This document shows positions 44,648 to 51,921 of a stretch of 64,000 nucleotides of DNA, piece after piece. Position numbers and translations under genes: made by a program. The DNA lies in contig NZ_JAFBES010000006.1 of the NCBI RefSeq assembly GCF_016908875.1, positions 124,001-188,000 on the forward strand, written 5' to 3'. The first letter of the stretch is position 1, and the number at the start of each line of letters is the position of its first letter. Source of the stretch: Bacillus ectoiniformans (GTDB taxonomy: Bacteria; Bacillota; Bacilli; Bacillales; Domibacillaceae). The notes beneath the pieces were generated by a model. That model made no database searches, had not been told where the DNA came from, and was given only the letters and a program-made list of their open reading frames with translations.

Positions 44648-44805
44648 AAAAGGCAGGTCTCCTGACTTATGCTTCACCCTCCCTTGGACCCTTCCCGTCA
44701 TTAAGACAGTGGATATGCCCAGGTTGTCAGCATTTACAGTTGCGGGAACAGTTTTGGATTTTCACCAAATTCCCTTTTAAGCTTCCATAGCACCTTTTAA
44801 CCGGT
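44648..44805 (-). promoter_or_regulatory. Cobalamin (adenosylcobalamin) riboswitch
   Basis: The minus strand contains the hallmarks of the cobalamin aptamer in order: AAAAGGGAATTTGGTGAAAA, CCAAAACTGTTCCCGCAACT, TAAATGCTGACAACC, the CCACTG box (44707-44712), GACGGGAAGGG, and the 3' stem AAGTCAGGAGACCTGCC. It reads toward the ribonucleotide reductase genes about 250 bases away. Binding of adenosylcobalamin should reduce their expression. Confidence 0.93.
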
Positions 44806-44918
44806 TTACTAAATATAGATGTTTAATTGTCATAACACACTAAATATTGTGTCTCACTCATTATAGTAAAAGAAATCTACGAATGCAATCCTTCTTTTCT
44901 ATCAAGCCAGACTTTATT

Positions 44919-45749
44919 TTAGAAATCAAAATGATCAGGATCTGGACCGATGCGATCGTCTTCATTCAATCCTTCAATTGCAGCCATTTCTTCATCAGTC
45001 AAAGAAAAATCAAACACATCTGCATTTTGTACAATTCTGTCTTGATGAACAGACTTCGGTATCGTCACAATTCCATTTTGCAGATCCCAGCGTAAGATCA
45101 CTTGTGCTGCTGTTTTGCCATATTTATCAGCCATTTCATTTAATAAAGGCAGCTGCAGCAGCTTCCCTTGGCCAAGCGGAGACCATGCTTCTATTTGGAT
45201 ATTGTTCTCTCTGCAATACTCTCTCAGCTCTTTTTGTGATAATTTCGGATGTAATTCCACTTGGTTGACCATTGGCTTGATTTCACAGTCTGCCATCAGA
45301 TCATCTAAATGATGAGTTTGGAAATTGCATACGCCAATTGCCCGCACTTTGCCTTCTTTATAAAGCGTTTCTAGCGCTCTCCACGTTTCTTTATATTTAT
45401 CTTTGACCGCCCAATGGATTAAATATAAATCCAGGTAATCAGTATCTAATTTTTTCAGGCTTGTTTCAAATGCCTGCAATGTCGATTCATATCCTTGATC
45501 GCTATTCCACACTTTTGAAGTTAAAAAGATCTCTTCACGAGATACTCCAGATTCTTTTATTCCTTGTCCGACACCTTCTTCATTGTCGTAAACCGCCGCT
45601 GTGTCAATGCTGCGATAGCCTGATTGAAGCGCCCATTTGACAGAGTTGACGACCTCTTCTCCATCTTTTGCTTGCCAAACTCCAAGTCCAAGCCAAGGCA
45701 TGCCAACTCCGTTAGATAATTTCGTTTGATCTTGTAAATGCGCTGCCAT
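44919..45749 (-). CDS. Aldo/keto reductase, YvgN/glyoxal reductase-like
   Basis: A 276-residue NADPH-dependent aldo/keto reductase very similar to B. subtilis YvgN. The catalytic tetrad is visible: Asp and Tyr in [17 protein letters not shown], Lys in LTSKVWN, His in LYLIHWAV. The usual IHWP is IHWA here. The C-terminal [13 protein letters not shown] is the NADPH 2'-phosphate site. It reduces reactive aldehydes such as methylglyoxal or glyoxal. The ATG at 45749 follows GAGGAGG by eight bases. Despite lying behind the riboswitch region it is upstream of it and separately transcribed. Confidence 0.92.
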   Translation of the reverse strand: MAAHLQDQTKLSNGVGMPWLGLGVWQAKDGEEVVNSVKWALQSGYRSIDTAAVYDNEEGVGQGIKESGVSREEIFLTSKVWNSDQGYESTLQAFETSLKKLDTDYLDLYLIHWAVKDKYKETWRALETLYKEGKVRAIGVCNFQTHHLDDLMADCEIKPMVNQVELHPKLSQKELREYCRENNIQIEAWSPLGQGKLLQLPLLNEMADKYGKTAAQVILRWDLQNGIVTIPKSVHQDRIVQNADVFDFSLTDEEMAAIEGLNEDDRIGPDPDHFDF

Positions 45750-45840
45750 CAAAAAAACCTCCTCTATTTTCCACTTATTAATTTACTATTATTTTCGTAT
45801 AACAACAAATAATTTGTCTTTTCGTAAAGATCGCTGACAA

Positions 45841-45870
45841 ACAAATAGAGCAGCCTTATTCAGCTGCCCT
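45841..45870 (-). terminator. Terminator of the Spo0M-like gene
   Basis: Stem GGCAGC/GCTGCTC with an 8-base loop, minus strand continuing TATTTGTTTG; a moderate terminator just after the gene. Confidence 0.65.
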
Positions 45871-45873
45871 TAT

Positions 45874-46278
45874 TTATCTCACAACAATTTCATCTTCATC
45901 TGTAGGGTCTACGGATTGCTTTATATCGACGATCGTCCGCAGAAACGTTTGGTTCTCCTCATCTGTAAGAGGGTGGTCTTTCGGTAGCTCCATTTGAAAA
46001 GGAAGTCTCTTTTCTTCGTCCACCTCGATATTTCGATGAACATCAAGTACAACCTCTTTAATTTCTTTGTCATGATAAGAGAAGTCGCTGTCTTCCCGCA
46101 CTTCTTCATATCGAAGCAAAAGCTGCAGTGTCACCTTGCTGATCGGCTCTTCAGCCTGGCCTCCGTTGATCACTACCTCCCCTTCAATTAATTCTCCCGG
46201 TTTCACTTCAGACTTAGGTATAATCGTGTCTACTTTCACACTGCCAATTCCGATACTTGATAAAAAATCCTTCCACAT
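45874..46278 (-). CDS. Half-length Spo0M-like arrestin-fold protein
   Basis: About 134 residues from ATG 46278, nine bases after GGAAGG. It matches the N-terminal arrestin-like domain of sporulation-control protein Spo0M: SSIGIGSVKVDTIIPKSEVKPGE, the GEVVINGG strand and FLRTIVDIKQSVDPTDEDEI. Spo0M is about 258 residues; here a stop follows directly after the DPTDEDEI motif, and a terminator comes next, so no remnant of the second domain is left in frame. It may be a genuinely short family member or a gene that lost its 3' half. The function of Spo0M itself is only partly understood. Confidence 0.8.
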   Translation of the reverse strand: MWKDFLSSIGIGSVKVDTIIPKSEVKPGELIEGEVVINGGQAEEPISKVTLQLLLRYEEVREDSDFSYHDKEIKEVVLDVHRNIEVDEEKRLPFQMELPKDHPLTDEENQTFLRTIVDIKQSVDPTDEDEIVVR

Positions 46279-46414
46279 ATAAGTCATCCTTCCAGTCGCA
46301 ATCTAATGTTATGTTTTCCATTCCCTTCATTTTTACTAATTAATCTTTCTTTTTGACCCTATTTTAACTGCAATTAAAAAAATTATATCTTGAATTTTGC
46401 ACATATTGTATTTA

Positions 46415-46452
46415 AAAAATAAGCTGTTTCATAAGTGTTCTTATGAAACAGC
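46415..46452 (-). terminator. Terminator of the YdjM-like gene
   Basis: A perfect 12-bp stem GCTGTTTCATAA/TTATGAAACAGC with a 6-base loop, followed on the minus strand by TTATTTTTTAAAT. Confidence 0.92.
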
Positions 46453-46456
46453 GATT

Positions 46457-47086
46457 TTAAAATTCTTTTTGAAAGAAAGGCAAGAACCATTTAACCCCTC
46501 TTTTATTGACAGGCCACACTTTCATGTCGGCAACTAAGTGACTGGCATATCCAGCAACCGCCGTAATAAAGCTTCCTTCTAAGTGAACGGATTGTTCAAA
46601 GTGCCATCCAATGAAACCAAAACAGGCCACTCCGATGATCGAATGGGTTAACGTTCTGTGTGATAAAAAGGATGAAACCGCTATAAATACACTCAGAAGC
46701 ATGACCCATACCACATTCGTCTGCCAGCCGATATAAAAGAGAAACACACCTGTTAAGAAAAGCATCGTTCTTTGTTTGATAAATAAACGCGGCAGCAATA
46801 GTAAACAAAGTCCAATGGCAATTCCAGCAGACTGCATAAATCCGCTCTTTTCTAAATAGCTGTAAATACTTAATAAAATGCCTGCTGCTGAAAAAAAGGT
46901 AATCAGCCACTTTTTAGATACTGTAATTCGATTGGAGAGCTTACCGTTAACATCTAAGTCTGGCGCTAAGCCAGAAAGCGCTCCGAGCCCCACTAACGAT
47001 ACAGTTGAAAATGGATCGGTATGTAAATAAACAGCAGCCCCAAGCCCTGCAGCTGCTCCGATCGTTAAATGGGACGATCCCTTCAT
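46457..47086 (-). CDS. YdjM-like membrane metal-dependent hydrolase (DUF457 type)
   Basis: About 209 residues with five or six membrane segments. Motifs of the YdjM/YvsG family are MKGSSHLTIGAAAGL at the start, GLAPDLDVNGKLSNRI, SFLSHRTLTHSIIG and AGYASHLVADM, which supply His and Asp residues for a presumed metal site. The substrate is unknown; some members are SOS-induced. The ATG at 47086 lies six bases after AAGG and gives the typical start; the frame is open 15 codons upstream. Confidence 0.85.
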   Translation of the reverse strand: MKGSSHLTIGAAAGLGAAVYLHTDPFSTVSLVGLGALSGLAPDLDVNGKLSNRITVSKKWLITFFSAAGILLSIYSYLEKSGFMQSAGIAIGLCLLLLPRLFIKQRTMLFLTGVFLFYIGWQTNVVWVMLLSVFIAVSSFLSHRTLTHSIIGVACFGFIGWHFEQSVHLEGSFITAVAGYASHLVADMKVWPVNKRGVKWFLPFFQKEF

Positions 47087-47149
47087 TGTCATCCTTCCTT
47101 TCTTATCAACTTTTACCATTATAACAAACAAGCGTTCTTATTACACACA

Positions 47150-47226
47150 AAAAAAGAGCATTTACCTCGTCTCCCCCATAGTCCAGCTAACAAGACATAG
47201 AATGGAGACAAAGAAATGCTCTTTTA
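47150..47226 (-). terminator. Long structured terminator of the DMT transporter gene
   Basis: On the minus strand AAAAGAGCATTT (overlapping the stop region) pairs with AAATGCTCTTTT at the far end, with an inner pair GTCTCC/GGAGAC, then TTTTTTTGTG. The whole fold is about 77 bases, longer than an ordinary terminator. Confidence 0.75.
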
Positions 47227-48147
47227 AGATTTTTCAGAAATTTCTAAAGAAGCGCTTGCTGCTTGGGGAGATTTGGTCGATAGATAAACTCCTAAAACAA
47301 CAAATATACCACCCGCTGCCTGGTACCAAGCCAAATGCTCTCCGACAAAAATCATGGCAAAAATAGAAGCAAACAAAGGAATAAAATTAAGGAAAATTCC
47401 TGCCTTATTCGGGCCAATTTCGGCTACCGCTTTATTCCAAGAAGTAAAAGCAACGACAGAGGCAAAAATGCCGACATAGCCGATTGCGCCAATAGATGAA
47501 ATAGACCAGTGAATGTCTTCGCCATAAACAAACAATTCCCCTAAAGACAAAGGAAGCAAAAAGCAAATTCCAATCAGCATGGCTGCCCATAATACACTAT
47601 AGCCTGGCAGCTGCTTAGAATAATTCTTTACTAGAATTGAATAAACACTCCATAAAACCACAGCGGCCACGACCATTAAATCGCCTGCATTAAAGGCAAG
47701 TGAAGTTAATATCGTCCATGATCCTTGCGTTAAAATGAAGAATACTCCACAAATAGAAATAATCGCGCCGATCAGCTGATTTTGATGAAGCTCTTCTTTT
47801 AAAAATAGAAATGAGAGCATAAAAATAATGATTGGGGTAGATGAATTGACAAGCGACGCATTGATAGAAGTCGTATAATGCAAGGCAATGTATACAAGTG
47901 TGTTAAAGCCTGCAACACCCGTTGCGGCCATCACAAATACAATCTTCCAATGTTTTTTTACTAGCGGCCAATCCGCTTTCAGCCTTTTTCGGACAAAGGG
48001 GTAAAAAAACACAAAGGCTGTGCACCACCTTAATAAGGATAAAGTGACTGGAGGAATATCAGAGGCCACCGCTCGTCCAACAACAAAATTCCCGCCCCAA
48101 ATAATTGTTGCCAATATTAACAGTACATATGGAGATTTTGCATTCAA
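47224..48147 (-). CDS. EamA/DMT family transporter
   Basis: A 307-residue drug/metabolite transporter with ten membrane segments in two EamA repeats (about residues 8-138 and 152-292); IWGGNFVVGRA and the ALHYTTSINASLVNSSTPIII stretch are typical. Probably an exporter of a small metabolite; the substrate is unknown. The start is TTG eight bases after GAGGTG. It is monocistronic. Confidence 0.9.
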   Translation of the reverse strand: MNAKSPYVLLILATIIWGGNFVVGRAVASDIPPVTLSLLRWCTAFVFFYPFVRKRLKADWPLVKKHWKIVFVMAATGVAGFNTLVYIALHYTTSINASLVNSSTPIIIFMLSFLFLKEELHQNQLIGAIISICGVFFILTQGSWTILTSLAFNAGDLMVVAAVVLWSVYSILVKNYSKQLPGYSVLWAAMLIGICFLLPLSLGELFVYGEDIHWSISSIGAIGYVGIFASVVAFTSWNKAVAEIGPNKAGIFLNFIPLFASIFAMIFVGEHLAWYQAAGGIFVVLGVYLSTKSPQAASASLEISEKS

Positions 48148-48211
48148 ATTAACTTCACCTCTTACTAACCCATTTCTCTGTAATTATGTAGAAAATCGTT
48201 CCAGAAGTAAT

Positions 48212-48238
48212 ATATGAAAACCCGCTAATCAGCGGGTT
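48212..48238 (-). terminator. Terminator of the 102-residue hypothetical gene
   Basis: Stem AACCCGCT/AGCGGGTT with a 4-base loop, followed on the minus strand by TTCATAT. Short U tract. Confidence 0.75.
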
Positions 48239-48242
48239 TAAA

Positions 48243-48551
48243 TTACTTTTGTTCAATGACTTGCAAGAGCCAGTCTTGAACAGATTCTATATATATAGCT
48301 GGAATATCCATCTCAGCGAGCACCGTGCCTTGGCCAATAATCTTTAACACTGGCACTATAGCAGGTTTTTTAGGATTCATAGAATAAACAACTGTATCAA
48401 TATGTTTGATTGGTATGCGTACATTCGTGATTAGGCCTTTACTGACTAAATAATTATTCTCGGCCTTAATGCAGTTCTTCTTCCACAGATACTCTTGATC
48501 TGTCACTGTACAATCCAATTCAAATGATTCGTTATCCGTTACGATCGCCAT
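48243..48551 (-). CDS. Uncharacterised 102-residue protein, possibly PH-like
   Basis: A soluble protein of alternating beta-type strands ending in a helix (DIPAIYIESVQDWLLQVIEQ). The plan of strands such as NNYLVSKGLITNVRIPIKHIDTVV resembles the small bacterial PH-domain protein encoded at 50062, which reads GFLVVNTGFSETRIPMSDIVEVV at the equivalent place, though the identity is low. AGGGG lies about eight bases before the ATG. Function unknown. Confidence 0.6.
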   Translation of the reverse strand: MAIVTDNESFELDCTVTDQEYLWKKNCIKAENNYLVSKGLITNVRIPIKHIDTVVYSMNPKKPAIVPVLKIIGQGTVLAEMDIPAIYIESVQDWLLQVIEQK

Positions 48552-48629
48552 GCTTAAGACCCCTTTTTTTATGATAGAACTTTGACTTTTACTAAGGTAT
48601 CAGCTTCAATCGATTTTGTAAACAAAAAG

Positions 48630-48704
48630 ATGATTAAAATACAAAGCCCCTCCATTATCGGTCGATACTTTCGGTTAAACCACTCGATAATGTAAGGGAC
48701 TTGT
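48630..48704 (-). terminator. Terminator of the AGT-type aminotransferase gene
   Basis: A long imperfect stem of about 20 bp (48641-48660 with 48685-48704), loop about 24 bases, minus strand continuing TATTTTAAT. Confidence 0.75.
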
Positions 48705-48713
48705 AAATTCTAA

Positions 48714-49892
48714 TTATACATTGATCAGTTGACTTGCTGCTTTCATGGCAGCGCCTTCTTCAAATGCAAACCCTTCTTCTCTAAGAACATCTTCTAGAGC
48801 TGCCAGCATATACGTCACATTTTCCTGGCGAGCGTTATAGCCCATCAAACCGATACGCCAAATTTTCCCTTTCAGATCTCCTAAACCTCCGCCAATCTCT
48901 AAGTTATACTTTTTCAATAATTGGCTGCGCACTTTTCCATCGTCAACCCCTTCAGGAAGGACAACTGATGTAAGCTGAGATAAGCGATACTGTTCTTCAA
49001 CTAACAGTTTTAGACCCATTGCTTCCAATCCCGCATGCAAAGCATCACCATATGATTTATGGCGAGCATACACATTCTCAAGACCTTCATTGACAATCAG
49101 GCGCAAAGACTCTCTTAAAGCATAGAGCATAGAAATCGGTGCTGTGTGGTGGTAAAAGCGTTCGCTGTCTTCACTCCAGTAAGCTTGGATCATGGAAAGA
49201 TCCAGATACCAGCTTTGCACCTTTTGTTTACGGCGAGACATTACTTCCATCGCCCGGCTTCCCAGTGTAACCGGCGCAAGCCCTGGGGGAGCACTTAAAC
49301 ATTTTTGTGTGCCGCTGTATGCTGCATCGACTCCCATTTTATCAATCTCTGTCGGACAGCCTCCAAGGCTTGTGACCATATCACAGACCAATAGAGCATC
49401 ATGCTCATGAACGATGCGGCTAATGTCTTCTAGCGGCTGCCGTACGCCTGTCGACGTCTCCGCATGAACCAATGCTACAAGCTTAATATCCGTATTTTCT
49501 TTTAAGGTCTGTTCAATGTCTTCAGGTTTGATAATACTGCCCCAAGGAGCTGTTACTTCAATGACTTCTGCCCCGCAGCGTTCAGCGACATCAACCATTC
49601 TTTGGCCGAATAATCCATTAACTCCTACGATCACCTTGTCTCCCGGCTCTAATAAATTAACAAAAACCGTCTCCATCCCCGCGCTGCCGGTGCCGGACAT
49701 GGCCATTGTCGCTTTATTTTCAGTTTGATAGACTTGGCGAAGCAAATCCATCGTTTCGTCCATTATTTTTAGAAAGTGAGGATCTAAATGTCCTACTAAT
49801 GGAGTTGCCATGGATTTTAACACATGAGGATGAACGTCACTTGGTCCTGGTCCCATTAAAATTCTTTTAGGCGGCATTAATTCGTTAATCAT
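48714..49892 (-). CDS. Class V aminotransferase, alanine/serine-glyoxylate type
   Basis: A 392-residue PLP enzyme of the AGXT/PucG branch. It starts with the family hallmark [13 protein letters not shown], has [13 protein letters not shown] for phosphate binding, CDMVTSLGG with the PLP Asp, and the PLP lysine in [15 protein letters not shown] (near residue 196). The C-terminal [20 protein letters not shown] includes the Arg that binds the substrate carboxylate. It could use alanine, serine or ureidoglycine with glyoxylate; no purine catabolic genes are near, so PucG function is not supported here. An AGGAGG site precedes the ATG. Confidence 0.9.
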   Translation of the reverse strand: MINELMPPKRILMGPGPSDVHPHVLKSMATPLVGHLDPHFLKIMDETMDLLRQVYQTENKATMAMSGTGSAGMETVFVNLLEPGDKVIVGVNGLFGQRMVDVAERCGAEVIEVTAPWGSIIKPEDIEQTLKENTDIKLVALVHAETSTGVRQPLEDISRIVHEHDALLVCDMVTSLGGCPTEIDKMGVDAAYSGTQKCLSAPPGLAPVTLGSRAMEVMSRRKQKVQSWYLDLSMIQAYWSEDSERFYHHTAPISMLYALRESLRLIVNEGLENVYARHKSYGDALHAGLEAMGLKLLVEEQYRLSQLTSVVLPEGVDDGKVRSQLLKKYNLEIGGGLGDLKGKIWRIGLMGYNARQENVTYMLAALEDVLREEGFAFEEGAAMKAASQLINV

Positions 49893-50023
49893 ATGTATAT
49901 TCCTCCTTTTCCGCTATTATATCATGTATATGGAAGGGAATGACAAGCGATAAATTTTATAATTCAGACTTTTATCAGGAAAGGAGAAGGAGTTGAGGAA
50001 GCAGTTATAACTAACAATACACA

Positions 50024-50050
50024 TAAAAAAAACGAGGAGGGCCTCGTTTT
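50024..50050 (-). terminator. Terminator of the PH-like gene
   Basis: Stem AACGAGG/CCTCGTT with a 4-base loop, then eight T on the minus strand. Confidence 0.85.
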
Positions 50051-50061
50051 CAAAAATAGAA

Positions 50062-50433
50062 TTATATCGCTTTCGCTTTTGTTTTTGTTTTAGCTCTTGC
50101 TTTTATATGAACACGGGGATTTTGTTCTTTTAAACTTTTGATCAATCTCTTCGTATTTTTCATGACGAAAAGGTACGATACGTTTGACCTTGTAAAAACT
50201 GCGATATGCTTCTGTTTTCCAACGATTTTCTCGGCTGTCTGTTTCAAAGTTGATTGTCTCACGATTTGGTCCATCTCTACGACTTCGACAATATCGGACA
50301 TAGGAATTCTCGTCTCGCTGAATCCAGTATTGACGACTAAGAATCCATGATCTATTGAATATCCAGAATAATGTTTTCTAATCAAATAAACGGATAGGGC
50401 TGCGGCTGCGATCGCAAGTAAAAACAGCTCCAT
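50062..50433 (-). CDS. Membrane-anchored bacterial PH-like protein with Lys/Ala tail
   Basis: A 123-residue protein: an N-terminal membrane segment (LFLLAIAAAALSVYLI), then a domain of about 80 residues with the strand pattern of small bacterial PH-like domains (YSIDHGFLVVNTGFSETRIP, FTRSNVSYLFVMKN, then a helix), and a C-terminal tail made of repeated Lys-Ala/Thr (KARAKTKTKAKA). The tail is strongly basic and could contact membrane lipid or nucleic acid. Function unknown. GGAGGTG lies ahead of the ATG. Confidence 0.65.
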   Translation of the reverse strand: MELFLLAIAAAALSVYLIRKHYSGYSIDHGFLVVNTGFSETRIPMSDIVEVVEMDQIVRQSTLKQTAEKIVGKQKHIAVFTRSNVSYLFVMKNTKRLIKSLKEQNPRVHIKARAKTKTKAKAI

Positions 50434-50602
50434 GGGTACACCTCCTGCTGCTATATTTTTTACTTTGCAGTTAAATTTTATTTAGTCTGCTCCCTATTAC
50501 TCTACCCGTTTTTTTGGTTTTTAGCCGCTTAAATTTAACGATATTTATTAAAGTTTTTTGTCTGTTATTTGATCATTTTTAATTGTAAAAATATAAAGCG
50601 CT

Positions 50603-51574
50603 TTATTCAGCCTTTTGGCTTTGTTTAATCTTTTCTCCTGCGGCTTTCCCCGATAAAAAAGCACTTTCAACTCGAGAACCGCCTTGGTCGTCAGGAAATA
50701 AAAACGCATCACCTGAGACGAATAAGCTGTCATCGTCTCCAATTGTTAAAAATGGCTGTCTATACAAATGTTTCGCTTCTGAGTACTTCCACCTTTTCAG
50801 CTGAACGGATTGAATATCAGCTCTGTCTATTGAAGATTCCGTCTTCTTAATTATTTGTTCAACTATTTCTTCATCATCCTCGTTAAAGTGCTGATTCGAC
50901 CATTCCGCCGTCATGTATACCGTTAGGATCGGTTTATCCGACATCCCTTTCGTCATGTGATTGACCATTCGATCTACACCGCCTGCAAGATTCTCTTTCA
51001 GAAAACCTGTTTCATTCCACTTCGGAGAATGTTTCATTTCTGCCAGTAAGACAAGGCAAGTATGGAACTTTATATCGTCTAAACGTTTAAAGCCCTGTAA
51101 ATTTTCAAGCTCGCTATTTTTTAAAAGATCTGCACTTTGCGGAGCCGGCGCTGTTAAGATGACCGCCTTTGCTTTAATGCCTATAGGCTGTATCAGCCAT
51201 CCCTCTTCTATCGACTCAAGAGCGGTCACTTGCGTATTTAACTTTATATCCATTCCTTTAGATAGCTGTTTAGCTAAATGATTCATGCCTTCAATAGCCA
51301 TGTATCTCGGATGGTCTTCTCCGAACCATTTCTTGACCCAGCCCTTTTCAAGCCACTCATCCACTTTTTCCTGCAGTCTTTCTGAACGGACAGTAAAAAA
51401 CTGCGCGCCATGGTCCGCTTTCCCGCTGCCGATTCTTCTTGTCGCGAGCCTGCCGCCTACACTTCTGCCTTTATCAATGAGTAATACACGCTTTTTAGCC
51501 TCTATCAGTTCTTCTGCTGCTGAAATCCCCGCTAATCCCGCCCCAATAATCACTGCATCATATAGTGTTTCCAT
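50603..51574 (-). CDS. Renalase-like FAD/NAD(P)-dependent amine oxidase family protein
   Basis: A 323-residue flavoprotein. The FAD fold is DAVIIGAGLAGISAAEEL followed by the second-Gly motif VGGRLATRR and DHGAQFFTVR, the sequence typical of renalase-like bacterial proteins. The C-terminal SGDAFLFPDDQGGSRVESAF closes the FAD site. Characterised bacterial renalases oxidise mis-reduced NAD(P)H isomers, which is a possible role. The ATG at 51574 is seven bases after AGGAG. Confidence 0.82.
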   Translation of the reverse strand: METLYDAVIIGAGLAGISAAEELIEAKKRVLLIDKGRSVGGRLATRRIGSGKADHGAQFFTVRSERLQEKVDEWLEKGWVKKWFGEDHPRYMAIEGMNHLAKQLSKGMDIKLNTQVTALESIEEGWLIQPIGIKAKAVILTAPAPQSADLLKNSELENLQGFKRLDDIKFHTCLVLLAEMKHSPKWNETGFLKENLAGGVDRMVNHMTKGMSDKPILTVYMTAEWSNQHFNEDDEEIVEQIIKKTESSIDRADIQSVQLKRWKYSEAKHLYRQPFLTIGDDDSLFVSGDAFLFPDDQGGSRVESAFLSGKAAGEKIKQSQKAE

Positions 51575-51738
51575 CATCCCACTCCTATTTACCGTTTATT
51601 TAAACCATATGCGTTCAGTCACTCTTTGACAACTGTGGATAGGCTCGAAACATGTTTAAGGCATGTGAAAAAAGTGAATAAATGTTAAGAGGGTGAGCAT
51701 AAAAATGTAGATGCAGTCGTTCTCTAAGGAGGATGAAT

Positions 51739-51879
51739 ATGGAGAATAAAGAAATGAATAAATTACTGTTGCGTTTGAACCAGCTAGAAGAAAAGGTGCT
51801 GGAGTTAGACGATAAACTTCAAAAAACGCAGCATGACTTAAAAGAAATGAAAAAGGAAAACCTTAAATTAATGAAGTAA
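51739..51879 (+). CDS. Small 46-residue coiled-coil protein
   Basis: A short frame with a perfect AAGGAGG site five to six bases before the ATG and a strong terminator right after the stop. The protein is a continuous heptad coiled coil: LLLRLNQLEEKVLELDDKLQ, then KEMKKENLKLMK. It recalls SlyX-type small coiled coils but I do not assign it to that family. No partner is evident; it is convergent with cstA. Confidence 0.7.
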   Translation: MENKEMNKLLLRLNQLEEKVLELDDKLQKTQHDLKEMKKENLKLMK

Positions 51880-51880
51880 T

Positions 51881-51916
51881 ACAAAAGCCGGGGATTGGAT
51901 ATTCCCCGGCTTTTGT
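51881..51916. terminator. Bidirectional terminator between the coiled-coil gene and cstA
   Basis: A perfect 14-bp stem ACAAAAGCCGGGGA/TCCCCGGCTTTTGT with an 8-base loop and A/T flanks in both directions. Confidence 0.92.
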
Positions 51917-51921
51917 ATGGT

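Noticed and set aside
44919-45749. Aldo/keto reductase as part of the B12 riboswitch regulon
   Set aside because: The gene lies upstream of the aptamer on the same strand and has its own ribosome site; the riboswitch controls only what follows it.
48714-49892. PucG (ureidoglycine-glyoxylate aminotransferase) as a firm name
   Set aside because: Family membership is clear but no purine degradation genes are nearby, so the narrower function is not supported.
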